NCBI RefSeq assembly: GCF_015352425.1
Contig: NZ_JADKNH010000003.1
Coordinates: forward strand, 186,001-250,000
From: Fusibacter ferrireducens
Lineage (GTDB): Bacteria > Bacillota > Clostridia > Peptostreptococcales > Acidaminobacteraceae
Reading direction: 5' to 3'
Length of the DNA: 64,000 nt
Both the position numbers and the translations under genes were made by a program. The notes under the pieces are model-generated. The model saw nothing but the letters and a program-made list of their open reading frames with translations, made no database searches and had not been told where the DNA came from. Below are positions 26,155 to 34,956 of the stretch, one piece after another; position 1 is the stretch's first letter; each line of letters begins with the position of its first letter.

Positions 26155-26781
26155 TTATTCTAAATCATTGATGGAGTGCTTTAGACTGTACATTCGATTG
26201 TCTAGATCAGAAATGAGGTCGGCACATTCTTTGAGTTGCCTTTGGATGCTTTTAGGTGCTTTTTCACGATATTTATAGTAAATTTTATGTTCTATACTTG
26301 CCCAAAAATCCATTGCAATGGTTCTAATTTGTATTTCAACTCGGGTAGGGACAATGCCGCTACTCAGGAAAACAGGATACTCAATATGCAAATGCAAGCT
26401 TTTGTAACCATTTGATTTTGGATTTTTAATATAGTCCTTTATTTCTACAATTTTAAAGTCATGTTGTTTGGAGAGCAATTCAACGACACTGTAAATGTCC
26501 GCTGTAAAGGTACAAATAATACGTATACCCGCTATGTCGAAAATGTTATTTTTTGCATTTTCGACTGTGGGCTCCAGATTAAGTCTTTCAAGTTTCTCAG
26601 TAATACTGTTGAATTTTTTAACGCGGTATCGGATGTGTTCAATGGGATTGTAATCGTGTATATTTCGAAATTCTTCGTCTAAGATAGAAAGTCGTGTTCT
26701 GATTTCATCTACGGCAAACTTATGCACTAAAAGCAGATCTCGCCAGGGTTTCATTTCTTCTGTCAGTAGAGCTTCATACAT
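26155..26781 (-). CDS. Small alarmone synthetase (RelA/SpoT synthetase domain only)
   Basis: 208 residues from the ATG at 26781, 8 bases after AAGGAG. It is a single RelA/SpoT synthetase domain: the GIRIICTF strand, the KNPKSNGYKSLH motif that binds the acceptor nucleotide, VEIQIRT and the E-H-K stretch SIEHKIYYKY. It lacks hydrolase, TGS and ACT domains and has the length of YjbM/YwaC-type enzymes (about 210). It makes (p)ppGpp from ATP and GDP or GTP during stress. Monocistronic; no regulatory site recognised. Confidence 0.95.
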   Translation of the reverse strand: MYEALLTEEMKPWRDLLLVHKFAVDEIRTRLSILDEEFRNIHDYNPIEHIRYRVKKFNSITEKLERLNLEPTVENAKNNIFDIAGIRIICTFTADIYSVVELLSKQHDFKIVEIKDYIKNPKSNGYKSLHLHIEYPVFLSSGIVPTRVEIQIRTIAMDFWASIEHKIYYKYREKAPKSIQRQLKECADLISDLDNRMYSLKHSINDLE

Positions 26782-26982
26782 TATCAATACTCCTTATGTT
26801 TTGATTTAAGTACATTATACCCTTATTTCATCACTTTGTCACATCGAAGCAAGGCAGATTATCTATCTAATTAGGGTATTTTTTTGAATTATTATGTACG
26901 TTTATAAGTGATTGATGCATCACAACCTGTTCTCGGGTATTATGGAAAATAAAAAGACATCTTTATAGGGGGACAGATTGGG

Positions 26983-27594
26983 ATGAAGTATTTTATTGAC
27001 GGATTACTGCTGGGCTTTGCCTATGTGGCACCAATAGGTGTGCAAAATATATTTGTGATCAATTCTGCTATTAGTGATAAGCGTATGAGGTCGTTTTTGA
27101 CGGCTTTGATTGTTATATTTTTTGATATCACTTTGGCACTGGCATGCTTTTGGGGCGTTGGCAGCTTGTTTGAAAATGCATATATATTGAAAATGGTTGT
27201 GTATCTCGTTGGAGGAATTGCCGTCGTCAAAATAGGTCATGGATTATTGAATTCAGAGATCAAGGCCCCTACAGAAAGCGCAGAGACTTTACCCATTTCA
27301 AAAGTGATCGTATCCGCTTGTCTAGTGACTTGGTTTAATCCTCAAGCCCTGATTGATGGATCGCTCTTATTGGGAGCGTATAGAGCTTCGTTGGCGCCTA
27401 ATTTTGCACTATTATTTATTGTAGGTGTTTGTATTGCTTCGATGACTTGGTTTGTGAGTCTATCCAGTATTATTGCCACTTTTAAGTATCAAATGAGCGT
27501 AAAGATCTTAACGATCATCAATAGAGTTTGTGGTATCGTGATTGTATTTTACGGGTTGAGATTGATTTATATTTTTTTAGAAAATGCATTTTAA
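26983..27594 (+). CDS. LysE/ArgO family amino acid exporter
   Basis: 203 residues with about six membrane segments. It has the family's opening GLLLGFAYVAPIGVQNIFVI, with the P-x-G-P/V-Q motif, and the second-half TWFNPQALIDG. LysE and ArgO expel lysine, arginine or related cationic amino acids from the cytoplasm. Typical length is 200-210. It stands alone with a GGGGG-type site; substrate is not predictable from this sequence. Confidence 0.92.
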   Translation: MKYFIDGLLLGFAYVAPIGVQNIFVINSAISDKRMRSFLTALIVIFFDITLALACFWGVGSLFENAYILKMVVYLVGGIAVVKIGHGLLNSEIKAPTESAETLPISKVIVSACLVTWFNPQALIDGSLLLGAYRASLAPNFALLFIVGVCIASMTWFVSLSSIIATFKYQMSVKILTIINRVCGIVIVFYGLRLIYIFLENAF

Positions 27595-27926
27595 AAGTCG
27601 AATGAATAAAAAAAAAACTGTATTCAGTGAAAATTGCGGCAATTACAAATGAGAATTAAGTCGATTGTAAATGAAAGATGAGATGGATACAAATGAAAAT
27701 GAAACGATTGTGATTTATGCTTTAGATCATTTTAAAAACAAAATGATTTAAGGCATTTTTTATATATATTTTGAAAAACAATATGAGCTTTGGTGTGGAT
27801 TTGAATAGAATGATATAAATTGCGTAAAAGATATATATTTTTAATGACGAATCGCTTGATTATTGGTGCTATAATATTAATAGGGTGAGCATAAAAAAAT
27901 ATAAAAAAGTAAGCGAGGTATTTTAG
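27595..27926. other. AT-rich gap before the beta-glucosidase gene
   Basis: 332 bases with no convincing gene. TATAAT at 27870-27875 is the likely -10 of the following operon; no good -35 is seen at the normal distance. I find no terminator hairpin for the LysE gene here. Confidence 0.5.
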
Positions 27927-29345
27927 ATGACGCAATTTGATCGTAATTTTCTATGGGGATCAGCATCAGCGGCTTATCAAATCGAAGGTGCTGTTGCTGC
28001 CGACGGAAAAGGAGAGTCTGTATGGGATGTATGGGCACACCTTGAAGGTAAAACACATGAGGGCACTAATGGCGATATTGCAACGGACCATTATAATCGA
28101 TATGAAGAAGATGTGGCTTTGATGAAGAAAGCTGGACTAAAGGCATACCGATTTTCAATATCGTGGACAAGAATTCTGCCCAATGGGACAGGTATAGTTA
28201 ACTCTGAAGGGATAAATTTTTATAATCGCCTGATCAACTTACTTATCGAAAACGATATACAGCCACTTGTGACTTTGTATCACTGGGATTTGCCTCAAAC
28301 TTTGCAAACAAAGTATTTGGGATGGGAATCCGAACAAATCGTCCATGACTTTACGGCGTATGCCAAAATTTGTTTTAAAGCCTTTGGTGATCGGGTTAAA
28401 TACTGGATTGTTATGAACGAACCCAACATTTTCACACATCTAGGTTATATCATGGGGGTTCATCCACCGGGAAAACATGATGAAGCCTTATTTTTAAAGA
28501 CTTATCATCATACGGCATTGGCGCATGCGCATACAGTGCTGGCTTATAAGGAAATGGGACTTGAAGGCCAAATTGGGTCGAGCATAGCCTTTACACCTGC
28601 CTATTCAAGCACATCCAGTGAAGCGGATCAAGGGGCATTGAAAAGCTATTATGACATAGGACCTTGGTGGTATCTTGACAGCTATTATAAGGGCAGTTAT
28701 CCAGAGTCAGCAATCGAATATTATACATCTCAAAACATAGAGATGCCTTTTAAAAAAGCTGATTTCGAGATTATGAAAGCGGCGGCAGAAGTAGTAGACT
28801 TCATTGGTATCAATTATTATCAAACCGCTATGGTTGCCTATAATCCAATAGATGGTGTTGGCATTTCAAGCTTCAACACCACGGGTAAAAAAGGCACCCA
28901 AAAGGAATCCGGCATACCGGGTCTATATAAAACCGTTAAAAATCCCAACATTGAATACACAGACTGGGATTGGGCCATTGATCCAGATGGATTGAGATAT
29001 GGTTTGGTGGAACTAAAGGCAAGATATGACTTACCAATACTGATCAGTGAAAATGGACTGGGTGCATTTGATACAGTGAGTTCAGATGGAGCAATTAATG
29101 ATGACTACCGCATAGACTTTTTAAGAGCGCATATTGAAGCCTGTGGCAATGCCATAAATGAAGGGGTTGACTTACTGGGCTATATGACTTGGTCATTTAC
29201 GGATTTATTGAGTTGGCTTAATGGTTTTAAAAAACGTTATGGATTTGTATATGTAGACTTTGAAAGCACGGATTTAAAAAGGATACCCAAAAAATCTTTT
29301 TACTGGTATCGTGAAGTGATAAAAACAAATGGGGAGGCACTTTAA
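27927..29345 (+). CDS. Glycoside hydrolase family 1, probable 6-phospho-beta-glucosidase
   Basis: 472 residues. GH1 signatures are complete: FLWGSASAAYQIEGA at the N-terminus, the acid/base Glu in MNEPNIF and the nucleophile in ILISENGLG. The C-terminal LLSWLNGFKKRYGFVYVD keeps the S-x6-K-x2-Y pattern that binds the 6-phosphate in phospho-beta-glucosidases, followed by KKSFYWYREVI-x-NGE. It therefore probably cleaves phosphorylated cellobiose or aryl glucosides in the cytoplasm. The stop is immediately followed by a ROK kinase start, and no PTS gene is seen in the window. Confidence 0.93.
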   Translation: MTQFDRNFLWGSASAAYQIEGAVAADGKGESVWDVWAHLEGKTHEGTNGDIATDHYNRYEEDVALMKKAGLKAYRFSISWTRILPNGTGIVNSEGINFYNRLINLLIENDIQPLVTLYHWDLPQTLQTKYLGWESEQIVHDFTAYAKICFKAFGDRVKYWIVMNEPNIFTHLGYIMGVHPPGKHDEALFLKTYHHTALAHAHTVLAYKEMGLEGQIGSSIAFTPAYSSTSSEADQGALKSYYDIGPWWYLDSYYKGSYPESAIEYYTSQNIEMPFKKADFEIMKAAAEVVDFIGINYYQTAMVAYNPIDGVGISSFNTTGKKGTQKESGIPGLYKTVKNPNIEYTDWDWAIDPDGLRYGLVELKARYDLPILISENGLGAFDTVSSDGAINDDYRIDFLRAHIEACGNAINEGVDLLGYMTWSFTDLLSWLNGFKKRYGFVYVDFESTDLKRIPKKSFYWYREVIKTNGEAL

Positions 29346-30239
29346 ATGAAGTATCTTGCAATAGATATAGGAGGGACTAATATTAAATATGGTCTTGTTT
29401 CGAGTGCTGGAGAGATTACCTTTAAAAATAAAGAGAAGACGGATAAAACCAGTCTTGAAAACTTAGTGATGCAATTATCGGATATTATAGAGAATTTTAA
29501 AGCGAGATCCATAGCATTTAAGGGGATTGCCCTATCGGTGCCAGCACCTGTAAACGCGGTAACTGGTGAAATTTTAGGCAGAGGCAGTATGCCCTTTTTA
29601 TTGAATGAGAGTTTAAATCAAATTTTAGGGAAAACTTATAATCTCAAAATTACAAGCGAAAACGACGGCAATTGCGCGGCTTTGGCAGAAGTTTGGCTGG
29701 GTGCGGCAAAGTCCTGTAAAGATATCGCTCTTGTGGTGTGTGGCACAGGCATTGGTGGTGCAATTATTAAAGATCGCAAGATTCACAGAGGTAAGCATCT
29801 TTATGCTGGTGAATTTGGCTATTCGATTTTAGACTCTCGAGATAGAAAAAATCTAAAAACTTGGTCGCATATTGCGTCAACTAAAGCCATGATTGATCAG
29901 TATTGTGAGCTAAAAGGCGTAAAGGGCGTTTCAGGAGAAGCGGTTTTTGAGAGTGCAGAGCTTGGAGATGAGATCGCTCAAAAAGTAATTGATGACTTTT
30001 TCTTTTTTAACGCATTGGGACTTCATAATATTCAGTTTAACTATGATCCTGAAATGATTCTTTTAGGTGGGGCCATAAGTAGTAGAGCGGATTTTTTAGA
30101 AAAACTGGAGGCACATTTGGATATCATTTATCGTTCATTTGATTATGGTGGTGTGCGCCCTGTAATCGCTCAATGTGAATTTTCAAACGATTCAAATCTC
30201 TTGGGAGCAGTTTATCATCATATAAATAGTGCTTTCTAG
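29346..30239 (+). CDS. ROK family kinase, probable beta-glucoside kinase
   Basis: 297 residues, starting on the base after the hydrolase stop. It has the ATP-binding DIGGTNIKYG, the catalytic Asp in ENDGNCAALAE and GTGIGGAII. The zinc motif CxCGxxGCxE of typical ROK glucokinases is missing; the corresponding place reads GEFGYSIL. Length 297 and lack of zinc ligands recall BglK, which phosphorylates cellobiose with ATP so that a 6-phospho-beta-glucosidase can split it. The tight coupling to such a hydrolase supports this; glucokinase is the alternative. Confidence 0.85.
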   Translation: MKYLAIDIGGTNIKYGLVSSAGEITFKNKEKTDKTSLENLVMQLSDIIENFKARSIAFKGIALSVPAPVNAVTGEILGRGSMPFLLNESLNQILGKTYNLKITSENDGNCAALAEVWLGAAKSCKDIALVVCGTGIGGAIIKDRKIHRGKHLYAGEFGYSILDSRDRKNLKTWSHIASTKAMIDQYCELKGVKGVSGEAVFESAELGDEIAQKVIDDFFFFNALGLHNIQFNYDPEMILLGGAISSRADFLEKLEAHLDIIYRSFDYGGVRPVIAQCEFSNDSNLLGAVYHHINSAF

Positions 30240-30253
30240 GATAGGAGCAGTAC

Positions 30254-31105
30254 ATGAAAGAAGCTCTTTTTTACAAAAAACTAGACCCAAACAGGGTATC
30301 CTGTTTAGTTTGTCCTCATTTATGTATTATTCCAGAAAATGAAACGGGAAAATGTCAGGTTCGAAAGAATATAGGTGGAATTTTATACAGCTTAAACTAT
30401 GGACAAGTGTCTGCACTTGCAGTGGACCCCATAGAGAAAAAGCCGTTACATTTTTGGAGGCCGGAGAGCCAGATTTTATCCGTTGGCTCCTATGGCTGTA
30501 ATATGTCGTGTCAATTTTGTCAAAATTTTAGTATTTCTCAATACAAGCCCACATTGTCAGAGATGACGCCGAAGGATATTGTTCAAAAGGCAAAAGAGCT
30601 CTCTTTAGAAGCAATTGCCTACACTTACAACGAACCCACGGTATTCTATGAGATGGTCCTTGAAACGGCTATGTTGGCAAAACAAGATGGTATTGCAAAT
30701 GTGCTTGTGACCAATGGCTTCATCAATCCTGAACCACTTGCACAATTAATGCCCTACATAGATGCAGCCAATGTGGATGTAAAGACTTATGATCATTTAC
30801 TTTATGGTTCTGTTTGTGAGGGCAATTTAGATGCAGTTTTAAGTACAATCCAGCAACTTGTCGTTCACAATATTCACGTGGAAGTAACCTGTCTACTGGT
30901 GCCTGGATTATTCGAAGATTTAGGGCGTATAGAAATTTTCTTTAAGGATTTAAGGCAACTTGCAGGTGATGTACCACTTCATTTAAGTCGGTATTATCCT
31001 AGATATTTATACAAAGCACCTGCCACGGACCTGGCGAAGATGCGTGAAATTCAGTATGTGGCTCAAAAGTTTTTTTCATATGCTCAGTTGGGCAATGTTT
31101 ATTGA
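30254..31105 (+). CDS. AmmeMemoRadiSam-type radical SAM protein (COG1180)
   Basis: 283 residues with AGGAGC upstream. The N-terminus has a Cys cluster (CLVCPHLC...GKCQVR), then GSYGCNMSCQFCQN with the CxxxCxxC triad for the SAM-cleaving [4Fe-4S] cluster, AYTYNEPT and NVDVKTYD. These are features of the AmrS/PflA-like family usually found with AmmeMemo proteins. At 283 it is somewhat shorter than the usual 330. It is separated by 14 bases from the kinase gene, perhaps only co-transcribed. Substrate unknown. Confidence 0.88.
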   Translation: MKEALFYKKLDPNRVSCLVCPHLCIIPENETGKCQVRKNIGGILYSLNYGQVSALAVDPIEKKPLHFWRPESQILSVGSYGCNMSCQFCQNFSISQYKPTLSEMTPKDIVQKAKELSLEAIAYTYNEPTVFYEMVLETAMLAKQDGIANVLVTNGFINPEPLAQLMPYIDAANVDVKTYDHLLYGSVCEGNLDAVLSTIQQLVVHNIHVEVTCLLVPGLFEDLGRIEIFFKDLRQLAGDVPLHLSRYYPRYLYKAPATDLAKMREIQYVAQKFFSYAQLGNVY

Positions 31106-31142
31106 TAGAGTGTCAATACAGGGATTTAAATATTCTAATTAG

Positions 31143-31183
31143 AAACGATACAGTTTGGACTACCAAAGCTGTATCGTTTTTTG
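31143..31183. terminator. Bidirectional terminator overlapping the YeiH gene end
   Basis: AAACGATACAGTTTGG (31143-31158) pairs with CCAAAGCTGTATCGTTT (31163-31179) with one bulge, followed by T residues. The stop codon of the minus-strand gene (31160-31162) lies in the loop. Confidence 0.8.
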
Positions 31184-32176
31184 TACGAAAAGGGCAACCA
31201 TTGTGACGGAAAACCAACAGATAGACCCAAGTAAGATGGGTTTAAAACCATTTTTTAAGAGTTTGACCAATGCAGTGTTTAAACCTATTGCGGACATGGC
31301 GATAACAATCATAAATTTGCCTAAAGTAATCATTCCAATGACAATATCTTGAGGCAAGTGAAGCGTGGTGCTTAGAATGGTTGTTGCTAGAAATCCAAGA
31401 ATAAACCATGGAAAAATTTTTGAGATGCTTAAATTTTGATCTTTGCGCTTTCTAGATTGCAAGTAGGACAAAACCAGAGAGATTGGAATAATCATCAAGG
31501 TTCTAGTGAGTTTGACTACTGTTGCCGTGGCAAGGGCAGTGTTGTTACCTTTAAAAGTACTCCAAGCAGTTGAAGCGGCAACCACAGAAGAGGTATCATT
31601 AATGGCGGTGCCTGCGAAGATGCCAAAACCGTAATCACTCATATTTAAAAATTGTCCTAAAGCTGGAAATAGAAAAACGGCGACGATGTTAAAGAGGAAT
31701 ATCGTAGAAATAGCATGTGCAATCTCTTCATCATTTGCATTCAATATAGGGGCTGTGGCAGCAATGGCAGATCCACCGCAGATTGAGGTGCCTACGCCAA
31801 TTAAAGTCGTCATTACAGGATCGGTTTTTAGGATTTTCCCCATGATGTAGGTGACTATAAATGCAGTGGATAAAGTAAAGACCATAATGGAGAGAGATTG
31901 CTTGCCCACCTCAAAAACTGTGAAGAGGTTCATTTGAAAACCAAGGAGTATAATCGCATATTGCAGTATTTTTTTTGAGCTGTAGGTCATACCCGCTTTG
32001 AAAAGGCCGAGATGGGGCAAAATGATGGGTCTAATGATCATGCCAATAAGAATTGCAAATACTGGCGCGCCCACAAGCGGGACCTCTTTGCCGAGTGGCC
32101 AAGCAATTGAAGCCAGAGCGATGGTCAGTAAAAGACCGGGTAAATTCTGTTTTAATTTCTGTTTAAATGTTTGCAT
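31160..32176 (-). CDS. YeiH/YhfK-family putative sulfate exporter
   Basis: 338 residues from the ATG at 32176, 8 bases after GGAGG; the TTG at 32191 falls in the ribosome binding site. About ten membrane segments. It has the family's PLVGAPVFAILIGM, GFQMNL, GVGTSICGGSAIAATAP and the GTAINDTSSVVAA loop. Proteins of this family (UPF0324) are proposed to move sulfite or sulfate-related anions. It is divergent from a LysR regulator, a classic YeiH/YeiE-like pairing. Confidence 0.92.
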   Translation of the reverse strand: MQTFKQKLKQNLPGLLLTIALASIAWPLGKEVPLVGAPVFAILIGMIIRPIILPHLGLFKAGMTYSSKKILQYAIILLGFQMNLFTVFEVGKQSLSIMVFTLSTAFIVTYIMGKILKTDPVMTTLIGVGTSICGGSAIAATAPILNANDEEIAHAISTIFLFNIVAVFLFPALGQFLNMSDYGFGIFAGTAINDTSSVVAASTAWSTFKGNNTALATATVVKLTRTLMIIPISLVLSYLQSRKRKDQNLSISKIFPWFILGFLATTILSTTLHLPQDIVIGMITLGKFMIVIAMSAIGLNTALVKLLKNGFKPILLGSICWFSVTMVALFVQKTIQLW

Positions 32177-32287
32177 TGATGTTACCTCCAATACCTATAG
32201 TTTCACATATTTCTTTATATATGTAAAATACTATTATATAATGATATAGATAACTAAATACTTATGTATAATTGAAAGAGGTACAGA
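32177..32287. promoter_or_regulatory. Divergent promoter region between yeiH-like and LysR genes
   Basis: 111 very AT-rich bases. TATAAT-like boxes (TATATAATG near 32234-32242, TATAATTG near 32268) serve the two directions. LysR proteins normally bind such gaps; I cannot fix one T-N11-A box with confidence. Confidence 0.45.
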
Positions 32288-33154
32288 ATGACCTTTAGAC
32301 ATTTGAAAATTATGACCATAGTAGCGGATTTAGGGAGCATGACAGAAGCTGCAAAAAAATTATATATTTCACAACCTTCTGTAAGTCAAGCAATAAGAGA
32401 AATTGAAACGCATTACAACATCAAGTTGTTTGAGCGATTCTCAAAAAAACTTTATATTACAGATAGCGGCAAGCAATACCTCAATTATGCAAGGCATATC
32501 ACGCAGCTCTTTGAAGAAATGGAACGATCCCTAACGCATGAAAATACTCTAAAGATTGGGGCAAGCTTAACGGTTGGAGAGGCCATTATGCCAGAGCTCA
32601 TTTCCAGGTTCAAGCATGTCATGCCAGAGCTTAAATCTCATGTGGTGATCAAGAATACTTCCGAGCTTGAAAGTCTTCTCTTAAACAATCAAATTGATAT
32701 GGCATTAGTAGAGGGCAATATGTATGATCCACATATCAAAATGGAATCTGTGTGCGAAGATGAGCTTTTGATGGTCTGTGGGAAAAGCCATCCTTTGTAT
32801 GAACGACAAATCCATACAGCTGAAGCTTTGCAAACCTTTTCATTTATCGTCAGAGAGCAGGGGAGTGGCACTAGGGAATTACTTGAGCGCACATTCTTAG
32901 AGCGTGGACTCAAATTAAATATAGCTTGGGAATGCAATGGATTTGAAAGCATCAAAAAGGCAGTTGCTGAAGGGCATGGGGTTGCGGCAATCTCTAAAAG
33001 ATTGGTGGAAGACGAGTTGAAGTCAGGAATTCTCAAGGTCATAGGTAAAGACTTAATCCAATTTAAACGTACATTTAACATGGCCTATCACAAGAATAAA
33101 TTTATCACGCCAGCACTTCTAAACATGATGACACTTATTAAAAAGTGGGTTTAA
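32288..33154 (+). CDS. LysR family transcriptional regulator
   Basis: 288 residues. The N-terminal winged helix has FRHLKIMTIVADLGSMTEAA, SQPSVSQAIREIE and LFERFSKKLYITDSG, standard for LysR. The rest (from about residue 88) is the two-lobed substrate-binding-like effector domain (KIGASLTVGEAIMPELI, REQGSGTRELLE). It is closest in feel to CysL/YeiE-type regulators. Divergent from the YeiH-like transporter, which it probably controls together with itself. Confidence 0.94.
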   Translation: MTFRHLKIMTIVADLGSMTEAAKKLYISQPSVSQAIREIETHYNIKLFERFSKKLYITDSGKQYLNYARHITQLFEEMERSLTHENTLKIGASLTVGEAIMPELISRFKHVMPELKSHVVIKNTSELESLLLNNQIDMALVEGNMYDPHIKMESVCEDELLMVCGKSHPLYERQIHTAEALQTFSFIVREQGSGTRELLERTFLERGLKLNIAWECNGFESIKKAVAEGHGVAAISKRLVEDELKSGILKVIGKDLIQFKRTFNMAYHKNKFITPALLNMMTLIKKWV

Positions 33155-33203
33155 ATTATGGTATAATAGAGCATAATTTATGTGTGAAGCAGGGAGGCAC
33201 TAC

Positions 33204-34031
33204 ATGAAATTTAAAGCTTACTCAGTAGCTAATGAAATCAATTTGAATAAAATTGCATTGGATTGTGGCATTCCTAAAAAATATACTTGGGAAGAGCCCT
33301 TGATATTGACGCCTATTATTTTAGATACCATCTTTAGCGGCCTAGATATGAGGGATAAGAGAGTTTTTATCTTTTCCTTTGGAACTTTTGTGACGATTGA
33401 CTTTACTTTAGATGAGGATAACAGACTTTTACAATATTTAAAAGGGTTTGAAAGAGAGATTGATCTTAAGAAGTGGACGCGTTATTCGGATGAGTATGAA
33501 CTCAAGGTTGATTTAGGTCTTGATGAAGAAAACCCTTTTAGTTTTACAGATGAAGAACTTGTTGTGGCAAGGTTTGAGGAGGCTTATCAAGAAATTGTAG
33601 CCACTGTAATTGCCAAATCAGTGGCACTTGAACGCGTTGAAGAAAACATGAAAAATATTTTGGATCGGATTGAGAGCATGGTGGAACGCCTTGAAAAAGG
33701 GCGGTTTAGATTGAGTGATCGCAAGCTGGCCAAGACAATTGCTCAGGTGTTGCGCCATGAGTATAGTACAATTGCCTATATCATGATCTTAGATCGCCCA
33801 GATCTCACTTGGGAAAGTAATTTGTACAGCGATTTATATGACCAGATGGCTGAGTTCTTTGAGCTCTCTGACCGCTATGAAATCATGAAAACAAAAACAG
33901 ATATTCTCAATAATATCATTGATGGATTTGCGACAATTTCTCATTCCATGCGAGGAACCTTTATAGAATGGGTGATTGTTATATTGATTGTGGCAGAAGT
34001 GGTCTTAATGCTTTTGGAGTTTATCCAATAG
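33204..34031 (+). CDS. RMD1/DUF155 family protein, first of two
   Basis: 275 residues from the ATG at 33204, 6 bases after GGAGG. Features of the RMD1/YagE (DUF155) family: an N-terminal VFIFSFGTFVTIDF strand pair, a central VIAKSVALERVE helix, a KGRFRLSDRKLAKT segment and LSDRYEIMKTKTDIL before one C-terminal membrane segment (about residues 253-272). Eukaryotic members sit in mitochondria and support translation; bacterial ones have no established role. It is followed 12 bases later by a paralogue. Confidence 0.88.
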   Translation: MKFKAYSVANEINLNKIALDCGIPKKYTWEEPLILTPIILDTIFSGLDMRDKRVFIFSFGTFVTIDFTLDEDNRLLQYLKGFEREIDLKKWTRYSDEYELKVDLGLDEENPFSFTDEELVVARFEEAYQEIVATVIAKSVALERVEENMKNILDRIESMVERLEKGRFRLSDRKLAKTIAQVLRHEYSTIAYIMILDRPDLTWESNLYSDLYDQMAEFFELSDRYEIMKTKTDILNNIIDGFATISHSMRGTFIEWVIVILIVAEVVLMLLEFIQ

Positions 34032-34043
34032 AGGAGGACGTCT

Positions 34044-34877
34044 ATGCAAACGATTCGCTTTTACAGTTTCAAGGTGAGGGAAACTTTTGATCTGGATAAA
34101 ATCGCTGATTACTTTAAAAAGACGCGCTCTTTGAAGTGGAGTGATTATATTGTACTGGATAATCATTTGTTAGAATCGACATTAAAGAGAACGGTTAAGG
34201 GACATGAGGTCATTCTCTATCAGTTTGGAGTCGTTACTTTCATCAATTTTTATGAAGATGAGATGCGTAATTTTTTATCTTTGATTGATCAGATAGAAGC
34301 TATTGATTATACTGGATTTGCTAAAAACTATGAACACTTTGAACTTGAAGTGGGGGCATTTGGAGAGACGTTATATGAAGATCTTCAGACGATTCCGCAC
34401 AAGCAAATCACAGAGATGATTGCTGAAACTACAGCCAAGTCCGTGGGCCTTGCCCATATAGAGATGGCATTACAGCAATTGATGGATCAAGTGGAACCCT
34501 TGCTGATTCAGATGAGTCACGGGCGCGTTAAAGTAGATCGTCGCACGAAAAGGGTGCTTGGTGAAATGATTTCTTTTAAATATAAATTGGCACAATCGGT
34601 TGGACTCTTTGATAAACCTTCCACTTCCATTGCCTTAAAGGAATGGCATGAGTACATTCTAGAATATTTTGAGCTGAATGACCGTTATATTATTTTAGAG
34701 GGCAAGGTAGATGATCTCAAAAAGATGCTGTTTCAATATTATAAATTTAATCATGCCATAAAAGATAGAAGACTTTTTATATTCGAAATCGTGTTGTTGA
34801 CTTTTTTCCCGATCAGCTCACTTGCAAGATCGGGTGCATTGGCACGCTTTATCGAATGGATTGTACATTTCTTTTGA
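34044..34877 (+). CDS. RMD1/DUF155 family protein, second of two
   Basis: 277 residues with GAGGAGG upstream. Same layout as the gene before: GHEVILYQFGVVTFINF, TAKSVGLAHIE, HGRVKVDRRTKRVL, LNDRYIILEGKVDDLK and a C-terminal hydrophobic stretch. Identity between the two is modest, so the duplication is old. Adjacent, co-transcribed genes suggest a hetero-oligomer in the membrane; this is inference. A strong terminator follows at 34897. Confidence 0.86.
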   Translation: MQTIRFYSFKVRETFDLDKIADYFKKTRSLKWSDYIVLDNHLLESTLKRTVKGHEVILYQFGVVTFINFYEDEMRNFLSLIDQIEAIDYTGFAKNYEHFELEVGAFGETLYEDLQTIPHKQITEMIAETTAKSVGLAHIEMALQQLMDQVEPLLIQMSHGRVKVDRRTKRVLGEMISFKYKLAQSVGLFDKPSTSIALKEWHEYILEYFELNDRYIILEGKVDDLKKMLFQYYKFNHAIKDRRLFIFEIVLLTFFPISSLARSGALARFIEWIVHFF

Positions 34878-34896
34878 ACATGCGACATATTTTAAA

Positions 34897-34930
34897 CACA
34901 AAAGCACCCAGGGGTTGGGTGCTTTTGTGC
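34897..34930. terminator. Bidirectional terminator between the DUF155 pair and the hydrogenase cluster
   Basis: Perfect 14-bp stem CACAAAAGCACCCA (34897-34910) / TGGGTGCTTTTGTG (34916-34929) with a 5-base loop, in a convergent gap. Confidence 0.88.
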
Positions 34931-34956
34931 GTGTGTTAGGATAGTGTATAGTGTCC

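Noticed and set aside
28239-28439. Minus-strand frame opposite the beta-glucosidase gene.
   Set aside because: No ribosome binding site and the plus strand encodes a complete, conserved GH1 protein.
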